Shown here: in pieces, positions 17,813 to 25,930 of the stretch
Layout of the letters: the number at the start of each line of letters is the position of its first letter
Position numbering within the stretch: the stretch's first letter is position 1
Source: Wenzhouxiangella limi
Lineage (GTDB): Bacteria > Pseudomonadota > Gammaproteobacteria > Xanthomonadales > Wenzhouxiangellaceae
Length of the DNA: 64,000 bases
Reading direction: 5' to 3'
NCBI RefSeq assembly: GCF_010499265.1
Contig: NZ_JAAGSC010000040.1
Span: 1 to 64,000 of the forward strand
Program-made: the position numbers and the translations under genes
The notes under the pieces: generated by a model
Databases searched by the model: none
The model's input: only the letters and a program-made list of their open reading frames with translations
What the model was told of the DNA's origin: nothing

Positions 17813-17815
17813 CCG

Positions 17816-20209
17816 ATGAACGAAGCCGAAACCCGTGCTGAGCTGATCGACCCGGCCCTGAGGGAAGCAGGCTGGGGCGTGGTCGAGGCCAGCCGGGTCC
17901 GGCGCGAGGCGATCACCCTCGGTCGCCTTCAAGGTGCCGGCAAACGCGCGAAGCAGGACATCGCCGACTACGTGCTGATATATCGCGGTCAGAAGCTGGC
18001 GGTGATCGAGGCCAAGAAGCGCAGCCTGCCGGTGACTGAGGGACTGGCCCAGGCCAAGCGCTATGCCGAGCGCCTGCAGGCCCGCTTCGCCTACGCCACC
18101 AATGGTGATGGCATCTACCGGATAGACATGCAGACCGGGGCAGAAGGTCCGGTCGAAGCCTGGCCCACCCCGGAAAGCCTGTGGGCAGAGACCTTCGGCG
18201 ACAGCGGCGGCGATCACAACAGCTGGCGGGAGCGCTTCGGTGCCGTGCCCTTCGAGGACAAGGGCGGGTTCTGGCAGGCGCGTTACTACCAGCACAATGC
18301 CATCAATCAGGCGCTGGAAGCCATTGCCGCCGGCCGTGACCGCATCCTGCTGACCCTCGCCACCGGCAAGACGGCGATTGCGTTCCAGATCGCCTGGAAG
18401 CTGTTCCATGCCCGCTGGAGCCTGGCCGCACGGGCCTCAGGTCAGCCGGGCCGCCAGCCGAGAATCCTGTTCCTCGCTGATCGCAACATCCTCGCCAACC
18501 AGGCCTTCAATGACTTTTCCGCCTTCCCCGAGGATGCGCTGGTGCGGATCGACCCGGAGAACATCCGCAAGCGTGGCCGGGTGCCGAAGAACGGCAATAT
18601 CTTCTTCACGATCTTCCAGACCTTCATGACCGGGCGTGACGCGGCGGGCAACCCGGCGCCCAACTTCGGCGACTATCCGCCGGATTTCTTCGATTTCATC
18701 ATCATCGATGAGTGTCACCGCGGCGGTGCCAATGACGAGAGCAACTGGCGCGGCATCATGGAGTACTTCCAGCCCGCCGTTCAGTTGGGTCTGACCGCCA
18801 CGCCCAGGCGCAAGCACAATGCCGACACCTACGCCTACTTTGGCGAACCGGTCTACATCTACTCCCTGAAGGAAGGCATCAACGACGGCTACCTGACGCC
18901 ATTCAAAGTGCGCCAGATTGCCACCACTCTGGATGACTACGTGTATACGCCCGACGATCAGGTGATTGAGGGCGAGGTTGAAGAGGATCGGCGCTATACA
19001 GAGGACGATTTCAATCGCGTCATCGAGATCAAGGAACGCGAGCGTTACCGGGTAAAGGTCTTCATGGACCAGATTGATCAGCGCGAGAAGACCCTGGTGT
19101 TCTGCGCCACCCAGGAACATGCCCTGGCGGTGCGCGACCTGGTCAACCAGCTCAAGACCAGCACCGACCCGCACTACTGCGAGCGCGTCACCGCCAACGA
19201 CGGCAAGGAAGGCGAGCGCTTCCTGAAGCAGTTTCAGGACAACGAGAAGACCATTCCCACGATCCTCACCACCTCGCAGAAGCTTTCAACCGGCGTGGAT
19301 GCGCGTAATGTCCGCAACATCGTCCTGATACGCCCCGTGAACACGATGATCGAGTTCAAGCAGATCATCGGCCGCGGCACGCGTCTGTTCGATGGCAAGG
19401 ACTACTTCACGATCTATGACTTTGTGAAGGCCTACGAGCACTTCAACGATCAAGAATGGGACGGTGAGCCCCTGCAACCCGAGCTCTGTGAGACGTGCGG
19501 GAATCAGCCCTGCACTTGCCCCAAGGGAGATCCTCAGCCGTGCTCCATATGTGGTCAGCAGCCTTGTGTGTGCGAGAAGGTGCCACCCGAATCCTGCGAG
19601 GTCTGCGGGGAGCGGCCCTGCGTGTGCGAGAAACGCCGCAAGGTAAAGATCAAGCTGGCCGATGGTAAAGAACGAACCATCCAGCACATGAGTGCCACCA
19701 GTTTCTGGAGCCCTGACGGCAAGCCCATCTCGGCCGCCGAGTTCATCCAGAGATTGTTCGGCGATCTGCCCGAGCTGTTCAAGGACGAAGATGAACTTAG
19801 GCGCCTGTGGGGCCGTCCGGATACGCGCAGAAAACTGCTGGAGGGTCTGGAGGAAAAGGGCTATGGCCACGAGCAGCTGGCCGAAGTGGGCCAGTTGATC
19901 CAGGCCGAAAACAGCGACCTGTATGACGTGCTGGCCTACATCGCCTTCAATCTGGCGCCGGTCACCCGTGTCGAGCGGGTCGAGGCTCATCAGGCCCGCA
20001 TTCTCCAGGGCCACGACTACGGTGAGCAGGAGTTCCTGCGATTTGTGCTAGGCCACTATGTTGCGCAGGGCGTCAGCGAACTCGATCTGGACAAGCTGCC
20101 CCAGCTCATCGAATTGAAGTACCACAGTCTGGGCGATGCTGTCTCCGAACTTGGCCCCGTGGGCCGTATTCGGGAGGTGTTTGTCGGGTTTCAGCGTTAT
20201 CTGTATTGA
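17816..20209 (+). CDS. hsdR: Type I restriction endonuclease subunit HsdR, altered Walker A
   Basis: 797 residues, EcoEI-like. In order: an N-terminal nuclease core (DYVLIYRGQKLAVIEAKKR, with D and ExK), then helicase motifs: motif I region LLTLATGKTAIAF (about residues 178-190), motif II IIIDECHRGG, motif III LTATPRR, motif V SQKLSTGVDA and motif VI IIGRGTRL, and a C-terminal HsdR domain. Motif I normally reads ATGTGKT. Here Thr-Gly are missing, as if one ACCGGC unit of a direct repeat was lost at 18362-18373, so ATP use and DNA translocation may be impaired. A Cys-rich insert (about residues 558-606) holds three CxxCGxxPCxC-like units. Confidence 0.9.
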   Translation: MNEAETRAELIDPALREAGWGVVEASRVRREAITLGRLQGAGKRAKQDIADYVLIYRGQKLAVIEAKKRSLPVTEGLAQAKRYAERLQARFAYATNGDGIYRIDMQTGAEGPVEAWPTPESLWAETFGDSGGDHNSWRERFGAVPFEDKGGFWQARYYQHNAINQALEAIAAGRDRILLTLATGKTAIAFQIAWKLFHARWSLAARASGQPGRQPRILFLADRNILANQAFNDFSAFPEDALVRIDPENIRKRGRVPKNGNIFFTIFQTFMTGRDAAGNPAPNFGDYPPDFFDFIIIDECHRGGANDESNWRGIMEYFQPAVQLGLTATPRRKHNADTYAYFGEPVYIYSLKEGINDGYLTPFKVRQIATTLDDYVYTPDDQVIEGEVEEDRRYTEDDFNRVIEIKERERYRVKVFMDQIDQREKTLVFCATQEHALAVRDLVNQLKTSTDPHYCERVTANDGKEGERFLKQFQDNEKTIPTILTTSQKLSTGVDARNVRNIVLIRPVNTMIEFKQIIGRGTRLFDGKDYFTIYDFVKAYEHFNDQEWDGEPLQPELCETCGNQPCTCPKGDPQPCSICGQQPCVCEKVPPESCEVCGERPCVCEKRRKVKIKLADGKERTIQHMSATSFWSPDGKPISAAEFIQRLFGDLPELFKDEDELRRLWGRPDTRRKLLEGLEEKGYGHEQLAEVGQLIQAENSDLYDVLAYIAFNLAPVTRVERVEAHQARILQGHDYGEQEFLRFVLGHYVAQGVSELDLDKLPQLIELKYHSLGDAVSELGPVGRIREVFVGFQRYLY

Positions 20210-20380
20210 AGCCAGAACAAGCTGATCGATGGAACCAGGGTTTCAATACCCCGCCTCATACGTCAGGCCGCGCAATCGTTTTTGGCGGTGCACACCGTTG
20301 CCGGGCGAGCCCAGCCAGAGCTACAGGCCATGCTCTGAAGCCCTGTGGCGGCACTCATTCAAGAAAGCAGGTGATATGTA

Positions 20381-20671
20381 ATGACTGTCAAATGCCCATG
20401 CTGTACTTCCACAATTGTATTCCGCAAAAGGCTTAAGCTGATAACTGGCGGGCATATCTACTGCCCTTCTTGCACCTCAAAGTTGACTACCTCAATATTT
20501 TCTAGTGTTCTGATAAGCATTGCAGTTGGCGCACCTGCATATGCAGCCACTAAATGGTTGCTCATCAATGCGGAGATGGATAGAAGTACGACAATTATCT
20601 TGCCAGTACTTGTTATCCTATTGGTTTCGCAATTGATGTCGCCGCTTAAACAACTCGTCGCAGTGGAGTGA
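20381..20671 (+). CDS. Small zinc-ribbon membrane protein
   Basis: 96 residues: CPCC at residues 5-8 and CPSC at 28-31 make a likely zinc ribbon. Two hydrophobic segments follow (IFSSVLISIAVGAPAYAA and TTIILPVLVILLVSQL). GGTGA lies about nine bases upstream of the ATG. Lower GC than neighbours suggests it came with the restriction locus. Function unknown. The 20210-20380 stretch before it has no recognisable feature. Confidence 0.6.
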   Translation: MTVKCPCCTSTIVFRKRLKLITGGHIYCPSCTSKLTTSIFSSVLISIAVGAPAYAATKWLLINAEMDRSTTIILPVLVILLVSQLMSPLKQLVAVE

Positions 20672-20798
20672 TCTTCTCAAGCGCAAGGGCAATGTCCGCC
20701 AACGGGTCTTCGACACTCGCTCAGCAAGCGCGGTGATTGCAGGATGGAAAATTTCAAGGCGTGCGCCAGCTTCACTGCAACTGGCAGCCGGCTGATCC

Positions 20799-21160
20799 TT
20801 AGCGCGACTTGAAGCGCGGTGTGCGTTTCTCCATCCGCGCCTTCATCGCCTCGCGCTGGTTGCTGCCCAGCAGGACTTTCAGCTGCAGCCAGCGCTCGCG
20901 CCGCAGGGCGCGGCGTTCGGAAAGGACCCGGGTTTGCTGAAACAGGCGTTTGGCTGCAGCGACCGCATCAGGTGAGTGGACGGCGATGGTTTCTGCCAAG
21001 GCCAGGGCGGCGTTGAGCGGGTCATCGTCGATGCGCGTGATCAGGTGTTTGTCCAGCGCCTCCTGCGCGTCGAACTGGCGCCCGGTCAGAGTCAACTCCA
21101 CGGCCTGGTCCAGCGGCAGCAGCTCGCGCAGGCACATAGTCTTTGGGGTACCGGGGCGAT
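20799..21160 (-). pseudogene. Enoyl-CoA hydratase/isomerase C-terminal fragment
   Basis: The end of a crotonase-fold protein is clear: LRELLPLDQAVELTLTGRQFDAQEAL, then KHLITRI, then AAKRLF, ending in a basic tail KARMEKRTPRFKSR. The N-terminal half, with the acyl-CoA-binding and oxyanion segments, cannot be found in frame. The open frame upstream of about 21160 encodes unrelated sequence. It looks like a decayed remnant at the right edge of the restriction island. Confidence 0.55.
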
Positions 21161-21307
21161 TCGGCCAGAAAGCCTGCGCTCCGATGCAATCACAGGCGCG
21201 CATACAGCGCACATTGCCCGCCAGCATGGTGACAGCAAGGTGAGCGGTACCTGAGGACGTGGCTTTGGCCAGATGACAGGCGTTCAGCAGCGTGGCATAT
21301 TGAAGCC

Positions 21308-21571
21308 ATGAATCTCTCACCGCGCCACAACAAAGCGACAGTCGAGCGGTGGCGAATGGTCGGCGTGGTGATGTGGCGTGGCGGCCTGGTGTTTGCGGCG
21401 GCCTATACCTTTTATTGGGGGGCCTGGCGGTTGATCCTGTTGTTGGACCGGCCGGCACAAATCACGATTGGGCTGGCCGTGGCGCTGGCAGGACTGGGGC
21501 TGGTCATGGTCTCGCTGATTCTGGAGCGGATGCAAGCGGCGCAAACGGAAGGAAATTTGCTGGATGATTAG
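21308..21571 (+). CDS. Small two-helix membrane protein
   Basis: 87 residues with two hydrophobic segments (MWRGGLVFAAAYTFYWGAWRLILLL and ITIGLAVALAGLGLVMVSLIL) and a short cytoplasmic acidic tail. Overlaps the next gene by eight bases. No family recognised. Together with the next two genes it forms a tight operon ending in a YbjQ-type protein. Confidence 0.65.
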   Translation: MNLSPRHNKATVERWRMVGVVMWRGGLVFAAAYTFYWGAWRLILLLDRPAQITIGLAVALAGLGLVMVSLILERMQAAQTEGNLLDD

Positions 21572-21806
21572 GCTGTTGCGGATCGTCGGTTTTCTGCTGA
21601 TTGCCGCCGGCCTGCTGCTGGCGGCGAGTTGGTTCATCGAGCCGCTGCGTCAGGCCTGGCCGCTACTGCTGGACCTGCCGTTGCCGATCCGGTTCGGCCT
21701 TGGTATTGCCGGGATCGGTTTGCTGGTGGTCTTCGCCACCGTGGTGCACGACAGCCTGACCGCCGATCAGCGGTCGCTGGAAGAACATCTGGGAGGAGAC
21801 AAATGA
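21564..21806 (+). CDS. Small two-helix membrane protein
   Basis: 80 residues. Helices are at about residues 5-25 (LRIVGFLLIAAGLLLAASWF) and 44-62 (IRFGLGIAGIGLLVVFATVV), followed by a polar tail. Its stop overlaps the next start (ATGA). Similar in layout to the previous gene, so the two may form a heteromeric membrane unit. Confidence 0.65.
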   Translation: MIRLLRIVGFLLIAAGLLLAASWFIEPLRQAWPLLLDLPLPIRFGLGIAGIGLLVVFATVVHDSLTADQRSLEEHLGGDK

Positions 21807-22150
21807 TTTTATTGACCACCGAAACCGTCCCCGGCCACGAGATCGAAAAAGCACTGGGCCTGGTCAGAGGCAATACCGTGCGCGCCAAGCACCTGGGCCG
21901 CGACATCGTCGCCGCCTTGCGCAACCTGGTCGGCGGCGAGATCGGCGAGTACAGCGAGATGATGATCGAGGCCCGCAACGAGGCGGTCAATCGCATGATC
22001 GCCCAGGCCGAGAAACTGGACGCCGATGCGATTGTTGCCGTCCGTCTGGTGACCTCCCAGGTGTCGACAGGCGCAGCCGAGTTGCTGGCGTATGGGACGG
22101 CGGTCAAGCTGCGCGAGTCTTCCGGCGACAAAAACGCTGCATCACACTAG
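21803..22150 (+). CDS. YbjQ/UPF0145 heavy-metal-binding-domain protein
   Basis: 115 residues. The motifs TTETVPGHEIEKALGLVRGNTVRAK, GGEIGEYSEMMIEARNEAV and DADAIVAVRLVTSQV define the YbjQ family, which forms pentameric rings of small alpha/beta domains and is annotated, without firm proof, as heavy-metal binding. The GGAGGAG ribosome site lies inside the end of the upstream gene. Confidence 0.9.
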   Translation: MILLTTETVPGHEIEKALGLVRGNTVRAKHLGRDIVAALRNLVGGEIGEYSEMMIEARNEAVNRMIAQAEKLDADAIVAVRLVTSQVSTGAAELLAYGTAVKLRESSGDKNAASH

Positions 22151-22183
22151 CCTGAGGCCAAGCGGGCTGTGATCGAACATGAC

Positions 22184-22212
22184 TTGTCGGATCCAATGCT
22201 TCGAGCTACGAT
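22184..22212 (+). promoter_or_regulatory. Predicted promoter of the second VapBC operon
   Basis: TTGTCG, 17-base spacer, TACGAT. The downstream leader (22213-22241) contains AT-rich partial palindromes around ATGCAT and TGTACA that could serve as the antitoxin operator. Confidence 0.45.
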
Positions 22213-22241
22213 ACACCTTATATGCATTAAATGTACACATC

Positions 22242-22436
22242 ATGCGCACGAATATAGAGATCGACGACGAGGTGATGGGCGAAGCGCTCAAGACCACCGG
22301 CTTGAAAACCAAACGAGAGGCAGTTGACCTGGCTCTGCGAACCCTGGTGCGGCTGCAACGGCAGAAGACTGTGCGGGATTATCGCGGTCGGCTGGGCTGG
22401 GAAGGGGACCTCGACGCGATGCGGCGCGATCGGTGA
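22242..22436 (+). CDS. vapB: VapB-type antitoxin
   Basis: 64 residues: RTNIEIDDEVMGEALKTTGLKTKREAVDLALRTLVRL is the typical VapB DNA-binding start (strand, then helix-turn-helix-like pair). It is followed by the toxin-binding tail with RDYRGRLGWEGDLDAMR. I chose the ATG at 22242 directly before the conserved strand; the frame is open 21 codons earlier without similarity. The stop overlaps the toxin start by four bases. Confidence 0.9.
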   Translation: MRTNIEIDDEVMGEALKTTGLKTKREAVDLALRTLVRLQRQKTVRDYRGRLGWEGDLDAMRRDR

Positions 22437-22828
22437 TTCTGGTCGATTCCAGCGTCTGGATCGACTATTTTCGCGGTCAGATCACTCCGCAGACCAATCG
22501 GCTGGATGAATTTCTGGGCGTGGAGGCGCTTCTGGTCGGAGATTTGATTCTGGCCGAAGTGTTGCAGGGTTTCCGACATCAACGCGATTTCAACCAGGCC
22601 CGACGCCTGCTTGAATCCTTCGAAATTGTCGTTCTGAGCAACCCCTTACTGGCTGTCCAGGCGGCCCGCAACTTTCGCGAATTGCGCGCTCATGGAATCA
22701 CCGTGCGCAAGACCATCGACACGGTGATCGCCACCTGGTGCATCGAAAACGACCATGCTTTGCTGCATAGCGATGGTGATTTCGACGCCTTCGAAAAGCA
22801 TCTCGGCCTGGAGGTTGTGGATGATTAA
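22433..22828 (+). CDS. vapC: VapC-type PIN-domain toxin
   Basis: 131 residues with the complete PIN acid set: first Asp in ILVDSSVWIDYFRG, Glu in LILAEVLQGF, then Asp in RKTIDTVIATWC and LHSDGDFDAF. Ribonuclease toxin, neutralised by the preceding VapB. Starts with GTG in a GTGA overlap. A different subfamily from the first PIN toxin at 1320, so the two are not a recent duplication. Confidence 0.92.
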   Translation: MILVDSSVWIDYFRGQITPQTNRLDEFLGVEALLVGDLILAEVLQGFRHQRDFNQARRLLESFEIVVLSNPLLAVQAARNFRELRAHGITVRKTIDTVIATWCIENDHALLHSDGDFDAFEKHLGLEVVDD

Positions 22829-22852
22829 GGACGCGTTTGCCGAAGTCGGCGA

Positions 22853-23749
22853 TCAGAGCGCTGTCTGATCGCCTCCGCCCGAGATTGGGCCATCGCTCAG
22901 CAGCTGCACGCGCGAGTCGAGCTGGACCTGGCCGAGCACGCGCGAGGTCGCGTCGATGGTGACGGTGGGCGGGTCGCGGTCGTAGTCTTCGGGCAGGACG
23001 ACGATGACATCGCCGGTCACTTCGCTGTCTTCCAGGATTTCGATGTTGCCGGCCTCCGGGTAGCGCGCGCGGCCGAAGCCGAACCAGCCGCGCTCGCCCG
23101 CGCCTTCGCTGATTTCGATGACCAGGTTGCCGACGACCGTGCTGGCCTGGCGAAGGACCAGGTCGCCGGTCCGGCTGCTGAGGTTGCCGACGACGCGCGC
23201 CTTGTCCAAGCGGATGGCGCCGTTGCGGCTGGTTGCGTTGCCTTCGATCAGGGATCCTGCGGCCAGTTCGATGCCACCGTTGCGGGCCGTCAGATCGCCA
23301 GCGACCGTGACGTTTTCGGCCACGCTGATTTTGCCGTTGCGGGTCTCGACGGCGCCGGAGACGGTGCTGTCGCGCCCCAGCCGCAGGCCGCCGTTGCGCG
23401 TTTTGACGCTGGCCACGGTGCTGCCGGCGCCGATGCTGATCGCACCGTTGCGGCTTTCGATGCTGCCGAGTTGACTGCCGGCCCCGATGCTTACGCCACC
23501 GTTGCGCGTTTCGATATCGCCGGCCGTGACCCGTTCGCCGAGGCGAACGCCGCCGTTGCGGGCGCTGATGCTGCCTTCGATACGGGCGTCGTCGTCCACC
23601 CGTACGCCGCTGTTGCGGGTTGCTATGGAGCCTTCATGGGTTGTCCCGGCGGCCACGTGGACGGGCGAATCGGCCAGTACAGGCAGGCTCAAGACCGCGC
23701 TCAGCGCCAGCACGGATAGCGAAATACGGCGCGAATTGAACTGGGTCAT
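22853..23749 (-). CDS. Secreted repeat beta-helix protein (RNGG repeats)
   Basis: 298 residues with signal peptide ISLSVLALSAVLSLPVLA. The body is about nine units of 18-19 residues built on S-x-RNGGVxLGxxSxVxG (for example ISARNGGVRLGERVTAG, VKTRNGGLRLGRDSTVSG, DLTARNGGIELAAGSLIEG). Regular hydrophobic spacing predicts a right- or left-handed beta helix, recalling polymer-forming bactofilin-like or DUF4097-like proteins. The C-terminal 90 residues leave the repeat and carry a charged VVLPEDYDRDPP stretch. No catalytic motif. Probably periplasmic or surface-located. Confidence 0.75.
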   Translation of the reverse strand: MTQFNSRRISLSVLALSAVLSLPVLADSPVHVAAGTTHEGSIATRNSGVRVDDDARIEGSISARNGGVRLGERVTAGDIETRNGGVSIGAGSQLGSIESRNGAISIGAGSTVASVKTRNGGLRLGRDSTVSGAVETRNGKISVAENVTVAGDLTARNGGIELAAGSLIEGNATSRNGAIRLDKARVVGNLSSRTGDLVLRQASTVVGNLVIEISEGAGERGWFGFGRARYPEAGNIEILEDSEVTGDVIVVLPEDYDRDPPTVTIDATSRVLGQVQLDSRVQLLSDGPISGGGDQTAL

Positions 23750-23890
23750 GGTGTGGGTGCTCCCAATGGCAGACAGTCAAGAACAATTGTGCGCGCGCAG
23801 GCTGCGGGCGTGCTAATGCCAGAAGTCAGGGTGAAGAAAGTCACGGCCTGCTTAAGCGCCGCGGGACCTCGCTTAAGGTTTGACCGGGGA

Positions 23891-25123
23891 CTATGCGTGG
23901 CCTTCAAGCCAGCCCATGACGATGTGCGCGGCGTCTGCTCTGGTTGGCAGATCCAGATGACCGACGCCCTGGAGAATCTGCTGCGCCGCGGGGGTCAGCT
24001 GAAGCGGGTGGTCGGGATCGCGATGCCGTCCCAGGGCGCTGGCGACCGGCACCAGTCCATCGCCGAGCATGCGGGCGCGCCATTCGGTTGCGCTCTCGCC
24101 CAGGCAAGCGCCCAGGGTGAACAGCTGAAGCCCGGCGGGCAGCTTGAGCGGCACGCGCCGGTCGTGGGCAGAGCCGAGCACCCCGGCCTGCTGCCAGTCC
24201 TCGTCGACCAGGTTGCCGTGGCGTAAGTCGATGATGCCGGCTGAACGGATTGCGCCCAGTCGAACAAAGGGCCGGCTGAACGGGGTGAGCGCCAGGGTGC
24301 GGTCGACCAGGTGGCCGATGCGCTCCAGCGGCGCGCCGTGGTGCGGGCTGCCGAGCGTGATCAGGCGACGGGTTTTTGTCAGCCAGGCATGCCCCGAGGC
24401 CTCGGCCTGGTGGCAGGCGCTGCGGGCAACCAGTCCGCCCATGCTGTGGCCGATCAGGACCAGTTCATCGACCGGGCCCGGCCAGGCCGTCAGCAGTGCT
24501 TCGAGCTGATCGGCAAAATCGCGGCCGTTGTGCGAAATATGGCGGCCGGTGTTGTAGTGCAGGTGCAGCGGCAGATAGCCTGACGTTTCATCCAGCAGGC
24601 GCGGCAGGTCGGCGCGATCGATCTCGGCACTGGCCGGGGTCCAGTGACGATCATTCATGCACAGGCCGTGTAAAAAGACGGCGATTTTTCGCCGCGGCCG
24701 CGGCATCTGCGCGGCCAGAAGATCCGGCGCCGGTGACAAGGGCTGACCGTTGTGGCGCAGGGACATTTTCAGCGCCAGCGGGTTTTTGCTGGCTTCGAGG
24801 TGATCGCCGAGCACGCCGTTGAGCACGGCCAGCATGCGATCGCGCTGCGGCGTGGACTGCGATTGTTTAAGCCGCGGCACGATCTGGCCAAACGCCAGGT
24901 CCGTGGTGCTGCCGACCAGTCCGGTGATCCCGTAGATCGACCGGTAAACCAGCCCGGTAATGCCGCGCGTGCGACCGTTTCTGGAGGGCAGGCTGGGGCC
25001 CGAAACCCGGCCGATGGCGTAATGCATTTGTTCGACCAGTTCGGTTGTCCCGAGGACGCCGTCGATGCTCAGCCGGCTCAGGCCGTGCAGGTCCGAAGGG
25101 CGAAAATGGCGAAGCGCGCTCAT
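23891..25123 (-). CDS. Alpha/beta hydrolase, lipase-like
   Basis: 410 residues. The second half has the hydrolase core: strand and oxyanion region IAVFLHGLCMNDRHW, a serine elbow GHSMGGLVARSACH, LITLGSPHHGAPLERIG, a loop with the likely acidic residue LGDGLVPVASALG, and a late His in GVGHLDLPTRADAAH. This matches PGAP1-like or triacylglycerol-lipase-like hydrolases. The first 130 residues are a helical extension with glycine-rich stretches (RGITGLVYRSIYGITGLVG) that may touch membranes. No signal peptide. Substrate unknown. The 25124-25345 stretch between it and the next gene shows nothing recognisable. Confidence 0.8.
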   Translation of the reverse strand: MSALRHFRPSDLHGLSRLSIDGVLGTTELVEQMHYAIGRVSGPSLPSRNGRTRGITGLVYRSIYGITGLVGSTTDLAFGQIVPRLKQSQSTPQRDRMLAVLNGVLGDHLEASKNPLALKMSLRHNGQPLSPAPDLLAAQMPRPRRKIAVFLHGLCMNDRHWTPASAEIDRADLPRLLDETSGYLPLHLHYNTGRHISHNGRDFADQLEALLTAWPGPVDELVLIGHSMGGLVARSACHQAEASGHAWLTKTRRLITLGSPHHGAPLERIGHLVDRTLALTPFSRPFVRLGAIRSAGIIDLRHGNLVDEDWQQAGVLGSAHDRRVPLKLPAGLQLFTLGACLGESATEWRARMLGDGLVPVASALGRHRDPDHPLQLTPAAQQILQGVGHLDLPTRADAAHIVMGWLEGHA

Positions 25124-25345
25124 AAGAGGTCCGGGTTAGCGCCGGTCGGTCGGGTTGTCGCCCGCGGGTCGGCCGGGATCGGGATGTCTGGCGCCGAAGC
25201 GCGCTCATGCTCGATTGTCTGGACTTTCCGCTTCATGGCAAAACTCGCTGGACTGGCCGGCCTTCAGCGACCGTGCCGCGTGGCCCACTCGTGCATAGTC
25301 CGCCCGCCGAACACCAATTGCAAGCGAGACGGTGGGTTTAGCGGC

Positions 25346-25930
25346 CTACTCGTCGCGGTTCCGCGGAGTCTTTTCCAGCGCCTCGAGCAGGTCTTCCGGA
25401 AGCTCCAGTTCGGGCTGGCTTTCGCGCAGCGCCCGCACGCGCTCGCGCGCGGCCTCGATCTGGCCGTCGGCCAGCAGCGCGCGGATATCGAGCACCGCCT
25501 GGGCCTTGGCTTGGGCTTGCGTCTCGGCCAGCCCGGACAGGAATGCGCGCTCGGTCGTCAATTCCGGGGCAGGAGCCGACTGGAGCTGAGCGTCGGCGGC
25601 CGGGCGCGGCAGCGCTGATCGCGCTGCCGGGGCGGCGTCTTCGCTGATCGCGGACGGGGCCGACGCCGACTCCTGCGGGCTTGGCGGCGGGGCTTGCTGC
25701 GGGGCTTGTTGCACGATAACGCCCACGGCCAGCACCAGTGCTCCGGCCGTGGCCAATCCGGCGATCCAGGGGCGCGGGCGGCGTCGCTGGTCCGACTCCA
25801 GCGCCTGCTCGGCGCGCGCGCGAATGATCCGGTCCAGGCCACTGTCGGGTTCGGCCTCGGCCTGCTCGCGGTACAGCGATTGAAGGTCTTTGTGCGGCAT
25901 GTCAGCGCCGTTGTCCGGGCTTTGCGTCAT
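25346..25930 (-). CDS. Probable anti-sigma factor, single-pass membrane protein
   Basis: 194 residues. A cytoplasmic N-terminus (HKDLQSLYREQAEAEPDSGLDRIIRARAEQAL) precedes one transmembrane helix (WIAGLATAGALVLAVGVIV, about 55-75). Then comes a Pro/Ala/Ser-rich periplasmic linker and a helical C-terminus with repeated ALLADGQIEAARERVRALRE. The ATGA overlap with the ECF sigma gene and the topology suggest an anti-sigma factor, but no zinc-binding anti-sigma motif is visible, so the role is inferred from position. Confidence 0.55.
   Translation of the reverse strand: MTQSPDNGADMPHKDLQSLYREQAEAEPDSGLDRIIRARAEQALESDQRRRPRPWIAGLATAGALVLAVGVIVQQAPQQAPPPSPQESASAPSAISEDAAPAARSALPRPAADAQLQSAPAPELTTERAFLSGLAETQAQAKAQAVLDIRALLADGQIEAARERVRALRESQPELELPEDLLEALEKTPRNRDE

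Noticed and set aside
20206-20436. 76-codon frame after hsdR starting MKPEQADRW
   Set aside because: Composition is mixed, it overlaps the better supported zinc-ribbon gene and shows no domain.
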